Of a stretch of DNA of 59,639 bases, positions 29,776 to 40,583 are shown piece after piece. The notes below the pieces were generated by a model. That model saw nothing but the letters and a program-made list of their open reading frames with translations, was not told the origin of the DNA and made no database searches. Every line of letters begins with the position of its first letter. The stretch's first letter is position 1. Both the position numbers and the translations under genes were made by a program. This DNA is from an uncultured Gammaproteobacteria bacterium. Lineage in GTDB: Bacteria; Pseudomonadota; Gammaproteobacteria; Steroidobacterales; Woeseiaceae. The DNA lies in contig CAJXYT010000005.1 in assembly GCA_913063505.1 (NCBI GenBank), forward strand, positions 1 through 59,639, given 5' to 3'.

Positions 29776-30381
29776 ATGGATACTCTAGAAGCCATATTGC
29801 GCCCGGTCGCAGAATTATTGAATCGGAGTATTCAAGAATCAACCCCAGCCAAAGAACTCTGCAAAGACTTATCTGGAACGATTGTTGCGGTGCGCGTTCG
29901 AAATACAGCTCTTACAGCCTACTTCCTGATTGATGACGAGACACTCAATATAGCTACATCGAGCTCGAAAGAGCCTGACGTCGTCGTCTGTGGCTCATTA
30001 ATCACTTTGGCTCGCATGAACGCCAAGTCCAGTGAAGCTGCCATTCGCGACGGTTCGCTGGACCTATCAGGAGATGCAAGACTGGCTGACCGTTTTCAAA
30101 AACTGCTAAATCACGCGAAACCTGATATTGAAGAAGAGCTCTCATCGTTGATCGGAGATGTTGCGGCACATCGTCTCGGCGAAATATCCCGTGGCGTCGG
30201 TCGCTGGGGGCGTGATGCGCGCTCGACGATGGGTGCAAATATTCGCGAGTATCTTCAAGAGGAGAGTCGCGACGCACCCAGTCGCTACGAAGCCGATAAA
30301 TTCAGCGAGAATGTCGGCACCCTCCGCGACGATGTAGACCGGCTTGAAGCCCGCGTGAATCGATTGCAGGAAAATTTATAG
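29776..30381 (+). CDS. ubiJ: UbiJ SCP2-domain protein
   Basis: SCP2-like N-terminus; ubiE-ubiJ-ubiB order. Confidence 0.85.
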   Translation: MDTLEAILRPVAELLNRSIQESTPAKELCKDLSGTIVAVRVRNTALTAYFLIDDETLNIATSSSKEPDVVVCGSLITLARMNAKSSEAAIRDGSLDLSGDARLADRFQKLLNHAKPDIEEELSSLIGDVAAHRLGEISRGVGRWGRDARSTMGANIREYLQEESRDAPSRYEADKFSENVGTLRDDVDRLEARVNRLQENL

Positions 30382-30382
30382 T

Positions 30383-31954
30383 ATGGCGAGTCGCCGCACC
30401 ATTTTTCGAATGATCGCGATCCAGCGTGTGTTGGTTAAGTACGGCTTGGACGATGTGATCAAGCAGATGCATTTATTACGTCCTTTACGATTTCTTTTTT
30501 ACCTCATGCCATGTCGACGCAACACTTCGGCTCCGATTGGTGAAAGACTGCGACTCGCGCTCGAGGAACTGGGGCCAATCTTTGTCAAGTTTGGTCAGGC
30601 TATTTCCACAAGAAGAGATTTGCTGCCACCTGATATTGCTGATGAACTTGCAAGGCTACAGGATGCAGTGCCACCGTTCCCAGTCGAACAGGCAGTGGCG
30701 ATCGTCGAGAGCGCATATGGTGAGTCAGTCGATTCAGTATTTGAGCGTTTCGACAAAGAACCGCTCGCAGCTGCATCCATTGCCCAGGTACATACCGCGA
30801 AACTTAAGACCGGCCACGAAGTAATCGTGAAAGTATTGCGCCCGGGCGTGCAGAATCAGATTGAAGGCGATCTTGCAGTACTACGAGTAATCGCTGGCCT
30901 TGCGGACCGTTATTGGGAACACGGCAAGCGATTGCGCCCGCTAGAAATTGTCGACGAATATGAGCACACGATCCTCGACGAATTGGACCTTATGCGTGAA
31001 GCCGCTAATGCAGCTCAGCTGAAGCGAAATTTTCAGGGCTCTGACATGCTCTATGTGCCAGACGTATACTGGGACTACTGCCGCCCCGAAGTCCTCGTTC
31101 AAGAGCGAATTTACGGCACACCGATCAGCGATATGGATGCGCTGCTTGAGGCGGGCGCCGATATTCAGGTCCTCGCGGAAAACGGCGTGGAGATTTTCTT
31201 CACGCAAGTATTCCGGCACAACTTTTTTCATGCTGATATGCATCCGGGCAATATATTCGTCATTACGTCGGACCCGAAGAAACCGAAGTACGCCGCCGTC
31301 GATTTTGGCATCGTCGGAACACTGAGCCCCGAAGACCAACGTTATCTTGCGGAAAATTTCCTCGCGTTTTTTGACCGAGATTACTACCGAATCGCGAAAT
31401 TGCATCTGGACAGCGGTTGGGTTCCAGCGGGAACTCGCGTGGATCAACTTGAAACCGCGATTCGGACTGTCTGTGAGCCTATTTTCAATAAGCCACTTGC
31501 AGAGATATCGTTCGCTCAACTCTTGATGCGATTGTTCCGCGTCGCGCAGCGCTTCGACGTTGAGATCCAGCCACAAATGATCCTGCTGCATAAAACCTTG
31601 TTTAACATCGAGGGACTGGGTCGACAGCTTTATCCACAGCTCGATTTGTGGAAGACAGCACACCCAGTATTGAAGCGCTGGATGGACGAACAAGTCGGCG
31701 GCAGTGCGCTATTAAAAGACCTTCGCCAAAACCTGCCACAGTTGCGCGATGCTCTGCGGGAACTGCCCGCCATTCTCCACCATTTGGGTGAACAAGCAGC
31801 TGAAGGTCACGTTAAGTTCAATTTACAGTCGTCTGAACTGACGGAGATTAAGAAGCTGCTGGCTGAGCAGCAACGACAAAGATATTGGCTAACGGCTGCT
31901 GCCATAGCGATCGTCTCTGGCATCCTTTTCATCTCGCTCGGTGCGATGAACTAA
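30383..31954 (+). CDS. ubiB: UbiB atypical kinase-like protein
   Basis: LGPIFVKFGQAISTRRDLLPPDIADEL, HADMHPGNIFV, AVDFGIVG. Confidence 0.95.
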   Translation: MASRRTIFRMIAIQRVLVKYGLDDVIKQMHLLRPLRFLFYLMPCRRNTSAPIGERLRLALEELGPIFVKFGQAISTRRDLLPPDIADELARLQDAVPPFPVEQAVAIVESAYGESVDSVFERFDKEPLAAASIAQVHTAKLKTGHEVIVKVLRPGVQNQIEGDLAVLRVIAGLADRYWEHGKRLRPLEIVDEYEHTILDELDLMREAANAAQLKRNFQGSDMLYVPDVYWDYCRPEVLVQERIYGTPISDMDALLEAGADIQVLAENGVEIFFTQVFRHNFFHADMHPGNIFVITSDPKKPKYAAVDFGIVGTLSPEDQRYLAENFLAFFDRDYYRIAKLHLDSGWVPAGTRVDQLETAIRTVCEPIFNKPLAEISFAQLLMRLFRVAQRFDVEIQPQMILLHKTLFNIEGLGRQLYPQLDLWKTAHPVLKRWMDEQVGGSALLKDLRQNLPQLRDALRELPAILHHLGEQAAEGHVKFNLQSSELTEIKKLLAEQQRQRYWLTAAAIAIVSGILFISLGAMN

Positions 31955-32030
31955 GTCTGCCCATCAGGGGCAAGGCGACTGAAAGACATTGATGCTAATA
32001 ATTAGCGATGAAATCTAGACAGACTCTTCC

Positions 32031-32729
32031 ATGCAAGAAACCTCCAAAAATAGGCGCACAATACGCAGCTTCGTTCGAAGAACGGGCCGACTGACTCCGT
32101 CGCAATCGAAAGCGCTTGAAGAGCTTTGGCCAAAGATCGGCATTGAACATGATACTCAAATCCTTGATTTTGAAGTGGTTTTCAGCCGATCTGCTCCCAT
32201 CGTGTTGGAAATTGGCTTCGGCAACGGGGACTCTCTGGCCCAGATGGCTGAAGAGAGGCCAGACAAGAATTTCTTGGGAATCGAGGTGTACGAAGCTGGT
32301 ATCGGGCACTGTTTGCTGATGGCACGTGATCTCGCGCTCAACAACTTGCGAATCGTGGCGCATGATGCAATTGAAGTGCTCGAGCATCAAATTCCACTCG
32401 CATCTATCGCACGGGTTAATCTTTACTTTCCGGACCCATGGCCAAAGAAGCGCCACCATAAACGTCGAATCGTACAGCCCGCGTTTCTGGATATGATCGC
32501 GAATCGCCTGAAAGACGAAGGCACGCTGAATATTGCGACAGATTGGGCGGCCTATGCAGAACATATCGACGAAGTTCTTTCCCATTCGGATCGCTTCATC
32601 TGCACTGAGCGCCGCGAACACGGAGGTGAGCTACCGCTCGAGCGCCCCCGAACGAAATTCGAACGTCGTGGACTCAAGAAAGGTCATCGAATTTGGGATT
32701 GGCGTTTCGAAAAAAAACCTAATACCTAA
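32031..32729 (+). CDS. trmB: tRNA (guanine-N7-)-methyltransferase
   Basis: LEIGFGNGDSLAQMA, NLYFPDPWPKKRHHKRR, ATDWAAYAEH. Confidence 0.95.
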   Translation: MQETSKNRRTIRSFVRRTGRLTPSQSKALEELWPKIGIEHDTQILDFEVVFSRSAPIVLEIGFGNGDSLAQMAEERPDKNFLGIEVYEAGIGHCLLMARDLALNNLRIVAHDAIEVLEHQIPLASIARVNLYFPDPWPKKRHHKRRIVQPAFLDMIANRLKDEGTLNIATDWAAYAEHIDEVLSHSDRFICTERREHGGELPLERPRTKFERRGLKKGHRIWDWRFEKKPNT

Positions 32730-32757
32730 ACAAGCTTGCGCTTCGCCTTAGGCGTCG

Positions 32758-33111
32758 CTACATACTGTTTGGACCGGAAACATATACGACCCCGTCACGC
32801 ACCGAGACATCCACCTTCCGTAATGCCTTTCCTAGTGCTGGGCCAGCAAAGCAATCGCCTGTTTCGATCTCATAGGTTGCACCATGAGACGCACAAATGA
32901 TTGCGGCTTTATCTTTGGTCAGAAACTTGTTTGGCGACCAATTGAGTGGATGGCCAACGTGGACGCAGAAATTCTGGTACGCGAAAACTTCATCGTCCTT
33001 GCGAATGACAAATCCTCTAAAAGGCCAGTCACCCTCCCCAATCGAAAACTCGCGACAACCCGGATCGTCAAGTTCGTTTAACTGGCCTACCGTTATTTCA
33101 ACGTCATGCAT
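32758..33111 (-). CDS. Rieske [2Fe-2S] protein
   Basis: CVHVGHPL...CASHGATYE ligands. Confidence 0.88.
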   Translation of the reverse strand: MHDVEITVGQLNELDDPGCREFSIGEGDWPFRGFVIRKDDEVFAYQNFCVHVGHPLNWSPNKFLTKDKAAIICASHGATYEIETGDCFAGPALGKALRKVDVSVRDGVVYVSGPNSM

Positions 33112-34375
33112 TGGTCCGATTCTCGTTCCATGGCGCCACCTTGATTAGTAGCAACATGCCTGGAATCGCGAAAACCATGCAGAGCAAAAAGAAATTCGTC
33201 CAACCAGTTTGCTCAACAATGACCCCCGTAACCGAGTTTGCGAAGACTCTTGGCACTGCCGCAATCGCGGTGAATAAAGCGAGCTGCGTTGCAGCGAATG
33301 ACGGATTCGTTGTACGCGCCATAAATGCGATCAAAGCCGCTGCGCCGAGACCGACACCAAGATATTCGAAAAAGACGGCTATGCCGAGCATCCATGGGTT
33401 GGGGCCTACTTCTGACAATATAGCGAACCCAAGAATACTAACGATTTGCACGATGCCAAATAGCCAGAGAGCGCGATTGATTGCCAACTTCACCATGATT
33501 AGTCCGCCCATCATCCCACCGAAAATTACGGCGACGAGGCCCGCCGTCTTCGAGATCGCACCGATCTGTGTCCCGGTAAATCCCAGGTCTACGAAGAAGG
33601 GCGTCTGCAGCGCAGTCGCCATATTGTCACCGAGCTTATAGAGAAATAGAAAAGCCAGGACTAACAACGCGGACCGTAATCCGGCGCGTCCAAGGAAGTC
33701 TCGAAATGGCTCTATCACTGAATCCCTCAAGGTTTTCGGTGGTGTGGGTTCGGCTATCGCTTCGTCAATGACGAGAGTCGCAACGATGCCGACCAGCATG
33801 AACAGCGCCACGATGACGAACACCATATGCCAGGGTAGATGATCCGCCAAAATGAACCCAAGTGCGCCGGGGATTAATCCGGACAGTCGATAGGCCTGCA
33901 CATGAATTGAATTGCCCAACCCGAGCTCTACGTCCGGTAACAATTCGCGCCTGTAAGCGTCAAGTACAATATCCTGACTAGCACTGAAGAACGCGACAGC
34001 AATAGAAAGATAAGCGATGCTCCAAATCGATACGTCGGGCTTAAAGAATCCCATCGAACCCATGGAAAACAACAAGGCCACTTGCATGACGAGCATCCAG
34101 CCGCGGCGGTGACCCAGAAATGGCAAGGTGAAGCGGTCCATGATCGGAGACCAGATGAACTTCCACGTAAAGGGAAACTGAACGAGCGCAAAGAAACCGA
34201 TCTCAGCCAGACCGATACCCTCCATTCGCAACCAACCCGGAACCAATTGAAACAACAGATACAACGGCAGTCCCGACGTAAAGCCTGTGAAAACGCAAAT
34301 CAACATTCGTCGATTCAGGATCGCTTCTTTAAAACTCTCCGGTCGCGAGCGATTGTGTATGGCGTTATTTGGCAT
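33104..34375 (-). CDS. ampG: AmpG-like MFS muropeptide transporter
   Basis: FTGFTSGLPLYLLFQLVPGWLR, SQDIVLDAYRRELL. Confidence 0.85.
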   Translation of the reverse strand: MPNNAIHNRSRPESFKEAILNRRMLICVFTGFTSGLPLYLLFQLVPGWLRMEGIGLAEIGFFALVQFPFTWKFIWSPIMDRFTLPFLGHRRGWMLVMQVALLFSMGSMGFFKPDVSIWSIAYLSIAVAFFSASQDIVLDAYRRELLPDVELGLGNSIHVQAYRLSGLIPGALGFILADHLPWHMVFVIVALFMLVGIVATLVIDEAIAEPTPPKTLRDSVIEPFRDFLGRAGLRSALLVLAFLFLYKLGDNMATALQTPFFVDLGFTGTQIGAISKTAGLVAVIFGGMMGGLIMVKLAINRALWLFGIVQIVSILGFAILSEVGPNPWMLGIAVFFEYLGVGLGAAALIAFMARTTNPSFAATQLALFTAIAAVPRVFANSVTGVIVEQTGWTNFFLLCMVFAIPGMLLLIKVAPWNENRTNA

Positions 34376-35147
34376 GGATCCAATCGTAGTCCATCGTTAT
34401 GGGCGCGTGGTCAGAAAATCGTTCATCGCGATAAATCCCGGACCTTTTGACTTTATCCTTCAGTCCCTGCGTGACAGCGTGGTAGTCGAGTCGCCACCCG
34501 ACATTGTTATCCCAAGCACGACCGCGGTTGGACCACCAAGTGTACTGTTCATCATCCTGCGACAACATCCGAAATGCGTCTGTAAAACCATACTCCCCAA
34601 ACACCTCATCGAGCCAGGCGCGTTCTTTGGGCAGGCACCCTGAGTTTTTCTGATTTTGCTTCCAGTTTTTGATATCGCCTTCTTTGTGGACGATATTCCA
34701 GTCTCCGCAAACCACGTATTCAGCGCGACGGCGACGTAATTTCTTCAAGTGCTCGCCAAAAGAATCGAGGCATCGGTATTTAGCTTCCTGGCGGATATCA
34801 CCGGATGACCCCGACGGCAAATATAAGGAGACGACGCTGATGCCACCGAGCTGTACTTCAAGGTATCGGCCTTCGATATCAAATTCGGCATCGCCGTAAC
34901 CGCGAACGACTTTTGTCGGTTTGTGCTTCGTATAGATTGCGGTACCGCTGTAACCTTTTTTCTCAGCATCTTCGTAGAAGCAGTGATATCCAGTGGGGGA
35001 AAACACCTCGTCGGTCAATTGGTGAACCTGCGCTTTGGTTTCCTGTATGCACACGACGTCGGCATTCTGATTGGCCATCCAGTCAAAGAAACCCTTGCGA
35101 GCGGCGGCTCGAATGCCGTTAGCATTGAGGCTGATAACGCGAAACAA
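34365..35147 (-). CDS. xthA: exodeoxyribonuclease III
   Basis: [43 protein letters not shown]. Confidence 0.92.
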   Translation of the reverse strand: MFRVISLNANGIRAAARKGFFDWMANQNADVVCIQETKAQVHQLTDEVFSPTGYHCFYEDAEKKGYSGTAIYTKHKPTKVVRGYGDAEFDIEGRYLEVQLGGISVVSLYLPSGSSGDIRQEAKYRCLDSFGEHLKKLRRRRAEYVVCGDWNIVHKEGDIKNWKQNQKNSGCLPKERAWLDEVFGEYGFTDAFRMLSQDDEQYTWWSNRGRAWDNNVGWRLDYHAVTQGLKDKVKRSGIYRDERFSDHAPITMDYDWIHAK

Positions 35148-35252
35148 AATATCACTCCTGTGTCATACTCCGGTCCGAAATTGGACTGGCCGCGATCATC
35201 ATACAGAAGCCCTCGGCAGACCAACATCGGAAGAGCGGATCGGAAGAAAATA

Positions 35253-35900
35253 ATGCGTGGATACAAAAGAGAATTCATCGAATTAGCGTTGGAGCTTGGT
35301 GTACTTCGCTTTGGAGAATTTACACTCAAGTCCGGGCGTATCAGCCCCTACTTTTTCAACGCCGGACTCTTCAACACGGGCTACGCTGCCGCGAAACTGG
35401 GTAGATTTTATGCTGAGGCTATCGCAGTGTCAGACGTGCGATTCGACATGTTGTTCGGGCCGGCCTACAAAGGCATCCCCCTCGCGACGCTCGCCGCGTC
35501 ATCATTAGCTGAACAGCATAATATTGATGTTCCTTACTCTTTTAACCGCAAAGAGGCTAAAGCTCATGGCGAGGGTGGCAGCATTGTTGGAGCACCGTTG
35601 TCCGGCGGCGTTCTAATAATCGATGACGTAATTACGGCCGGCACCGCTGTTCGAGAGGCTTATCAGATTATTTCGGCAGCCGGCGCGGAAGTCACTGGTC
35701 TCGTCATTTCTCTGGATCGACAAGAACGCGGTCAAGGGCCGTATTCGGCCGTACAGGAATTGAAGCAATCGCTGGATATTCCGGTCATAAGCATCGTCCA
35801 GCTGGACGACTTGATCGACGTACTTGAGGAATCAAACGAGTATGAGGAATTCTTGGCACCAGTCCTCAGCTATCGTAAGCAATACGGTGTCATTTCTTAA
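35253..35900 (+). CDS. pyrE: orotate phosphoribosyltransferase
   Basis: [40 protein letters not shown] at 35253. Confidence 0.95.
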   Translation: MRGYKREFIELALELGVLRFGEFTLKSGRISPYFFNAGLFNTGYAAAKLGRFYAEAIAVSDVRFDMLFGPAYKGIPLATLAASSLAEQHNIDVPYSFNRKEAKAHGEGGSIVGAPLSGGVLIIDDVITAGTAVREAYQIISAAGAEVTGLVISLDRQERGQGPYSAVQELKQSLDIPVISIVQLDDLIDVLEESNEYEEFLAPVLSYRKQYGVIS

Positions 35901-36022
35901 GAGGCTGAAAATTGCATTAGCAGCGCTGACTAAGCTACAAAAACGAGAGCCAACCTCGGGTTACGAACGACATTGAGTGGGAATGAAGTTACACGCACAA
36001 AGGACTCACCAAGAATTAGACC

Positions 36023-36478
36023 TCAGTTCTTGCCCGAGTGCCCGAACCCGCCAGAACCTCTTTCGCTGGCATCAAACTGCTCAACCACTCTTAGTTCAAC
36101 CTGCTCAACAGGCACGAAAACCATTTGTGCAATCCTCTCCGCAGGCTGCACTTCATAGCTCGTGGAGCTTCGATTCCAGCACGATATGAATACCTGTCCC
36201 TGGTAATCCGAATCGATTAACCCCGTCAAATTTCCGAGTACTAGGCCGTGTTTATGCCCCAAGCCCGATCTCGGCAACAACACCGCGGCGAGCCCCGGAT
36301 CCCTGACATAAATAGCTAAGCCCGTTGGTATCAGCACCGTTTCACCTGGAGCGACAGTCAGCGGCTCATCAATGCAGGCGCGCATGTCCATGCCAGCGGA
36401 TCCGTCCGTAGCGTAGTGAGGTAAAGCAATAGAATCGCCTACCCGCGGGTCAAGAATCTTTAGTTCTACAGATCGCAA
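36023..36478 (-). CDS. dut: dUTP diphosphatase
   Basis: [44 protein letters not shown]. Confidence 0.95.
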   Translation of the reverse strand: MRSVELKILDPRVGDSIALPHYATDGSAGMDMRACIDEPLTVAPGETVLIPTGLAIYVRDPGLAAVLLPRSGLGHKHGLVLGNLTGLIDSDYQGQVFISCWNRSSTSYEVQPAERIAQMVFVPVEQVELRVVEQFDASERGSGGFGHSGKN

Positions 36479-36493
36479 TGGAGGAGGTGTCCT

Positions 36494-37729
36494 TCAGTCG
36501 TTGTTCGAGATGATAGTGAGTTTGGGCTGTGTCTCGGATGCGCTTACAGCATAGAAGTGCTCAGCCGCTAGTTCAATCAACTTGCGGGCCAAATCAACCT
36601 TCGACGACTTTGGGAAAGCTTTCTCACCATCACGCCAAAGTACGGTTGCTGTGTTGTCATCGTAATCAAAGCCACAATCTCGTCCAACACGATTGGCAAC
36701 AATCATATCGAGATTCTTTTTTTCCAGCTTACCGCGCGCGTACTCGATGACATTTTCAGTCTCTGCCGCAAAGCCCACAGTGAAAGGCGGTGCATCCAGC
36801 GCTGCGACCGATGTAAGAATGTCTGGACATCGGACTAACTCAAGGCTCATCCCCTCGTTGTTCTTTTTGATTTTCTGCTGCAAAATATTGGTAGGTCTGT
36901 AGTCGGCTACCGCGGCTGCAGCGATGAATATGTCCGCATCACCGATCGCCTCGTGGGTCGCCGCGTACATTTCTTCTGCGGACTCTACGTTCACCACATC
37001 AATGCCCGGGGGTTCAGAGACATTTACCGGTCCGCTGACCAGAATCACAGAAGCACCTTGCGCCACAGCCGCGCTAGCTATCGCATAGCCCATCTTTCCC
37101 GAACTTCGATTCGTAATGTAGCGAACAGGATCAATCACCTCTCGTGTTGGGCCCGCAGTTATGACGACAGTGCGACCCTCAAGTAGGCCTTCGCCCTTGC
37201 CGCCTGTTAAGTTGAATACAGTCGCCGCGATCAGATCAGTCTTCAACATGCGGCCCGCGCCCGTTTCTCCACATGCTTGTGAGCCCACTCCCGGGCCAAT
37301 TATGTGAATTCCCCGCTCCTCCAAAACCTCACGATTCGACTGAGTTGCCGGATTACTCCACATCACGTGGTTCATCGCAGGGGCCAAAGCGATCGGCGCC
37401 TCTGTCGCGAGGCATATCGTTGTCAGCAGGTCGGGCGCCCCGCCACTGACGATACGGGCCATAACCTCAGCGGTCGCAGGGGCTATTAAGACCATATCCG
37501 CCCAGCGAGCGAGCTCAATATGACTCATCGCCGCTTCAGCCTCTTTGTCCCAAAGATTGGAGCGAATGGGCTTTCCCGATACAGCCTGTAATGCAGTCGC
37601 GGTAACAAATTCCTCTGCGGAAGATGTCATTACTATCTGAACCTCGGCGCCGCGCTCGCGTAGACGCCGGACAAGATCCGGTGCTTTGTACGCGGCTATC
37701 CCGCCCGTAATTCCGAGAACGACATTCAT
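36494..37729 (-). CDS. coaBC: bifunctional PPC synthetase/decarboxylase CoaBC
   Basis: VLGITGGIAAYKAPDLVRRL, ITAGPTREVIDPVRYITNRSSGKMGYAIA. Confidence 0.95.
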   Translation of the reverse strand: MNVVLGITGGIAAYKAPDLVRRLRERGAEVQIVMTSSAEEFVTATALQAVSGKPIRSNLWDKEAEAAMSHIELARWADMVLIAPATAEVMARIVSGGAPDLLTTICLATEAPIALAPAMNHVMWSNPATQSNREVLEERGIHIIGPGVGSQACGETGAGRMLKTDLIAATVFNLTGGKGEGLLEGRTVVITAGPTREVIDPVRYITNRSSGKMGYAIASAAVAQGASVILVSGPVNVSEPPGIDVVNVESAEEMYAATHEAIGDADIFIAAAAVADYRPTNILQQKIKKNNEGMSLELVRCPDILTSVAALDAPPFTVGFAAETENVIEYARGKLEKKNLDMIVANRVGRDCGFDYDDNTATVLWRDGEKAFPKSSKVDLARKLIELAAEHFYAVSASETQPKLTIISNND

Positions 37730-38125
37730 GAGGCAAGCTTAGCCCGTAGACGTCAGTAATTACCAGTCGAAGGGACCTTATTGGCACACAGTAGGCTCCA
37801 TACTGATATTAGAATCGGATTTCCGCTATTCAGAGATTGGGAAATGGCGCACAATCATCCATCCGGTGTGGCGGGAGCTAGGCTAGGCTGACGAACGCAT
37901 CACCAAGCGCCTGAAATCCGCTGTGCAGCAGGTCGATATCAGTCCGCCAAACCATATAATCATCGGCGAGGGCAGAGCAACGTCTCTGGCCAGTCGAGGG
38001 CTGCTTTGACACCGCGGCATCAAAGGTCCCAATGAGCCCTTGTATTGCGCCGATGCCACTGGTATAAAGTCCAGCTCCTTGCCTGTCTACCATGGGCAAC
38101 TATTAGTAAAATCAGAGACTTACCC

Positions 38126-38362
38126 ATGTCCAAGGTATGCCAAGTGACGGGGAAACGGCCGCAATCGGGCAATAACGTTTCTCACGCACACAATAAAACT
38201 CGTCGTCGCTTTCTGCCAAACCTGCAAAGCAAGCGTTTTTGGGTCGAATCCGAGAAGCGTTTCGTACGCCTTCGCATCTCGCATAAAGGCCTTCGCAACA
38301 TCGACAAGCATGGTATCGAGAAAGTTCTCGCTGACCTGCGTGCCGATGGTTTGCGCATTTAG
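38126..38362 (+). CDS. rpmB: 50S ribosomal protein L28
   Basis: [29 protein letters not shown]. Confidence 0.96.
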   Translation: MSKVCQVTGKRPQSGNNVSHAHNKTRRRFLPNLQSKRFWVESEKRFVRLRISHKGLRNIDKHGIEKVLADLRADGLRI

Positions 38363-38380
38363 TCGCCGGAGAATTTAGCT

Positions 38381-38536
38381 ATGCGTGACAAAATCAAACT
38401 CGTTTCCAGTGCAGGTTCAGGCCACTACTACACAGTGACTAAAAACAAGCGTCTGCATCCTGAAAAAATGGAGACTAAGAAGTACGATCCAACCATTCGG
38501 CAGCATGTTATTTACAAAGAAGCCAAAATTAAATAG
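38381..38536 (+). CDS. rpmG: 50S ribosomal protein L33 (51 aa; absent from the supplied ORF track)
   Basis: Translated by hand: [51 protein letters not shown]. Confidence 0.95.
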   Translation: MRDKIKLVSSAGSGHYYTVTKNKRLHPEKMETKKYDPTIRQHVIYKEAKIK

Positions 38537-38561
38537 TCGTTCTGCCTATGAACAGCTAGTG

Positions 38562-38588
38562 AAAGGCCCGGCATTGCCGGGCCTTTTT
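38562..38588 (+). terminator. rho-independent terminator after rpmG
   Basis: GGCCCGGCATTGCCGGGCCTTTTT strong stem plus U tract. Confidence 0.92.
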
Positions 38589-38631
38589 CGTTTCCGACTT
38601 GTGTTCTTCGGGAGCGCGGCCACAATAAGAC

Positions 38632-39444
38632 ATGCCTGAACTACCCGAAGTTGAAACTAGCCGGCGAGGAATAGAGCCACACATAATCGACACGCGAGTT
38701 TCTCGGGTCTTAATCCGAAATCGCAGTCTTCGATGGCCAGTTTCTCTTGCTGTTGATCGCAACCTGCCTGGCCAGACGATTTCTTCGGTCACGCGCCGCG
38801 CAAAATATCTGCTGATAAATACCGAAAGCGGCTCGGCGATCTTACATCTGGGAATGTCTGGCAGTGTATTCATTGTCGATCGCGACACTCCTGCCGGAGT
38901 GCATGATCACGTAGACATTACTTTCGACTCGGGCAAAACCTTGCGATTTCGCGATCCGCGCCGCTTCGGTTCATTGCATTGGTCCAGGCAAGCATTGCAG
39001 CACAAATTACTAAAATCCCTAGGGCCAGAACCGCTAGATGATTATTTCGACGGAGACTATTTGTGGGCACGGTCTCGCGGCCGCAGTGTTAGCATCAAGC
39101 AGTTCATAATGAATGCAAAGATTGTTGTCGGCGTCGGTAACATCTACGCAAGCGAGTCACTCTTCCTTGCGGGCATCAATCCGAAGCGCGCCGCGGGCAG
39201 GATCTCTTGCTCGCGATACCAAAAACTGGCCGCGGCCATAAAAGACGTTCTTGGAAAGGCCATCAAGGCCGGCGGGACGACGCTAAGAAATTTTTATGGC
39301 GGCGACGGAGAGCCTGGATATTTTGCTCAGCAACTCGAAGTTTACGGTAGGGATGGCGAACATTGCCGCTACTGCAGCTCGATGATCGGCTCTATTGTCC
39401 AGGGACAGCGTTCGACATTCTACTGCAAACAGTGCCAAACCTAA
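38632..39444 (+). CDS. mutM: formamidopyrimidine-DNA glycosylase
   Basis: MPELPEVETSRRGI, C-terminal zinc finger CRYCSSMIGSIVQGQRSTFYCKQCQ. Confidence 0.96.
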   Translation: MPELPEVETSRRGIEPHIIDTRVSRVLIRNRSLRWPVSLAVDRNLPGQTISSVTRRAKYLLINTESGSAILHLGMSGSVFIVDRDTPAGVHDHVDITFDSGKTLRFRDPRRFGSLHWSRQALQHKLLKSLGPEPLDDYFDGDYLWARSRGRSVSIKQFIMNAKIVVGVGNIYASESLFLAGINPKRAAGRISCSRYQKLAAAIKDVLGKAIKAGGTTLRNFYGGDGEPGYFAQQLEVYGRDGEHCRYCSSMIGSIVQGQRSTFYCKQCQT

Positions 39445-39933
39445 TCAGGCACGACCAACCTTCTTGAGTAGGGCATCTTTCACTTTGGATGAAACGAACT
39501 CAGTAATATCACCGCCCAGGGTCGCGACCTCTCGAACCAGCGTTGACGAAATAAAGGTGTACTTGTCTGTCGGTGTCAGGAAGGCAGTCTCGACATCCTG
39601 TGTGAGGTGCCTATTCATGCTCGCCAGCTGAAATTCATACTCGAAGTCTGAGACTGCACGCAGGCCTCGAACTATCACCGCTAGGCCATTCTCATGAGCA
39701 AAGTTGATCGTGAGCCCTTCGTACCCCGTGACCTCTATATTAGCGATGTCGGCAAGCGCTTCCTGCGCAAGCGCAATCCGTTCATTGAAAGAAAACATAG
39801 TGGTCTTTTTTCCGGTATCGGCGGCGACTGCAACAACGACCTTGTCGTATAGTTTTGCTGCGCGCCGGACAAAGTCTTCGTGCCCCAGAGTGATGGGATC
39901 GAATGTCCCTGGATACATGGCGGATACTGTCAT
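39445..39933 (-). CDS. coaD: phosphopantetheine adenylyltransferase
   Basis: YPGTFDPITLGHEDFVRRA, FISSTLVREVA. Confidence 0.95.
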   Translation of the reverse strand: MTVSAMYPGTFDPITLGHEDFVRRAAKLYDKVVVAVAADTGKKTTMFSFNERIALAQEALADIANIEVTGYEGLTINFAHENGLAVIVRGLRAVSDFEYEFQLASMNRHLTQDVETAFLTPTDKYTFISSTLVREVATLGGDITEFVSSKVKDALLKKVGRA

Positions 39934-39946
39934 ACTTGAAGACCCC

Positions 39947-40540
39947 TCAATCGCTAACTGCCGCCATTAAATAGCGGACTTTTCCAGCTGTTTTGTTTTT
40001 TAATACGCGCCAGTTTTCCGGCACGCGTACTTCTGGTTGGCTGCCGTCCATTTCAATATAGACCCTAGCATCTGCTGCCAACCAACCCTCTGTAGCCAAC
40101 AGTCTACACAATTCGTCGTGGAGATCATCAGCAAAAGGCGGATCGAGGAAAACCACATCAAACGCTTCTGCTGTCGACTCTTGTAGATATTTCGACGCAT
40201 CGACATTGTGAAGTTCAGCGCCCGATGCTTCCAATGACGCAATATTCAAACCCAGATATTTGGCGGCGATTGCCGAGCGCTCAACAAATACAACTCGCGA
40301 CGCACCTCGTGACAGAGCCTCAAGTCCCAGCGCCCCGGTCCCCGCACACAGGTCCAGACACTTCGCACCATGAATTCGCGGCGCTAACCAGTTGAATAAA
40401 GTCTCTCTGATTCGCACCGAAGTCGGCTGCAATCCTGGAACGTCGGCGATTTGCAAAAGGCGACTGCGCCAATTTCCCGCTACAATGCGCAGCTGTCCCA
40501 GCTGGGGTTTTTTCTTGTCTGCAGTTTTGCGGCTAGTCAA
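39947..40540 (-). CDS. rsmD: 16S rRNA (guanine966-N2)-methyltransferase RsmD (approximate TTG start)
   Basis: LRIVAGNWRSR, RETLFNWL, CLDLCAGTGALGLEALSRGA, VFLDPPF; ORF-track start is over-extended into ftsY. Confidence 0.9.
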   Translation of the reverse strand: MTSRKTADKKKPQLGQLRIVAGNWRSRLLQIADVPGLQPTSVRIRETLFNWLAPRIHGAKCLDLCAGTGALGLEALSRGASRVVFVERSAIAAKYLGLNIASLEASGAELHNVDASKYLQESTAEAFDVVFLDPPFADDLHDELCRLLATEGWLAADARVYIEMDGSQPEVRVPENWRVLKNKTAGKVRYLMAAVSD

Positions 40541-40583
40541 GGTTCGTACTCGATTAATTAGTCCTTCAGAAGAACGTATAGCG

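Noticed and set aside
30941-31693. 250-aa minus-strand ORF antisense to ubiB
   Set aside because: Lies entirely within the well-supported ubiB frame; no recognisable motifs; typical shadow ORF.
31995-32621. 208-aa minus-strand ORF antisense to trmB
   Set aside because: Complements a confident trmB CDS and shows no family signature.
33111-33641. 176-aa plus-strand ORF within ampG
   Set aside because: Antisense to the confident ampG CDS; composition typical of reverse complement of a membrane protein gene.
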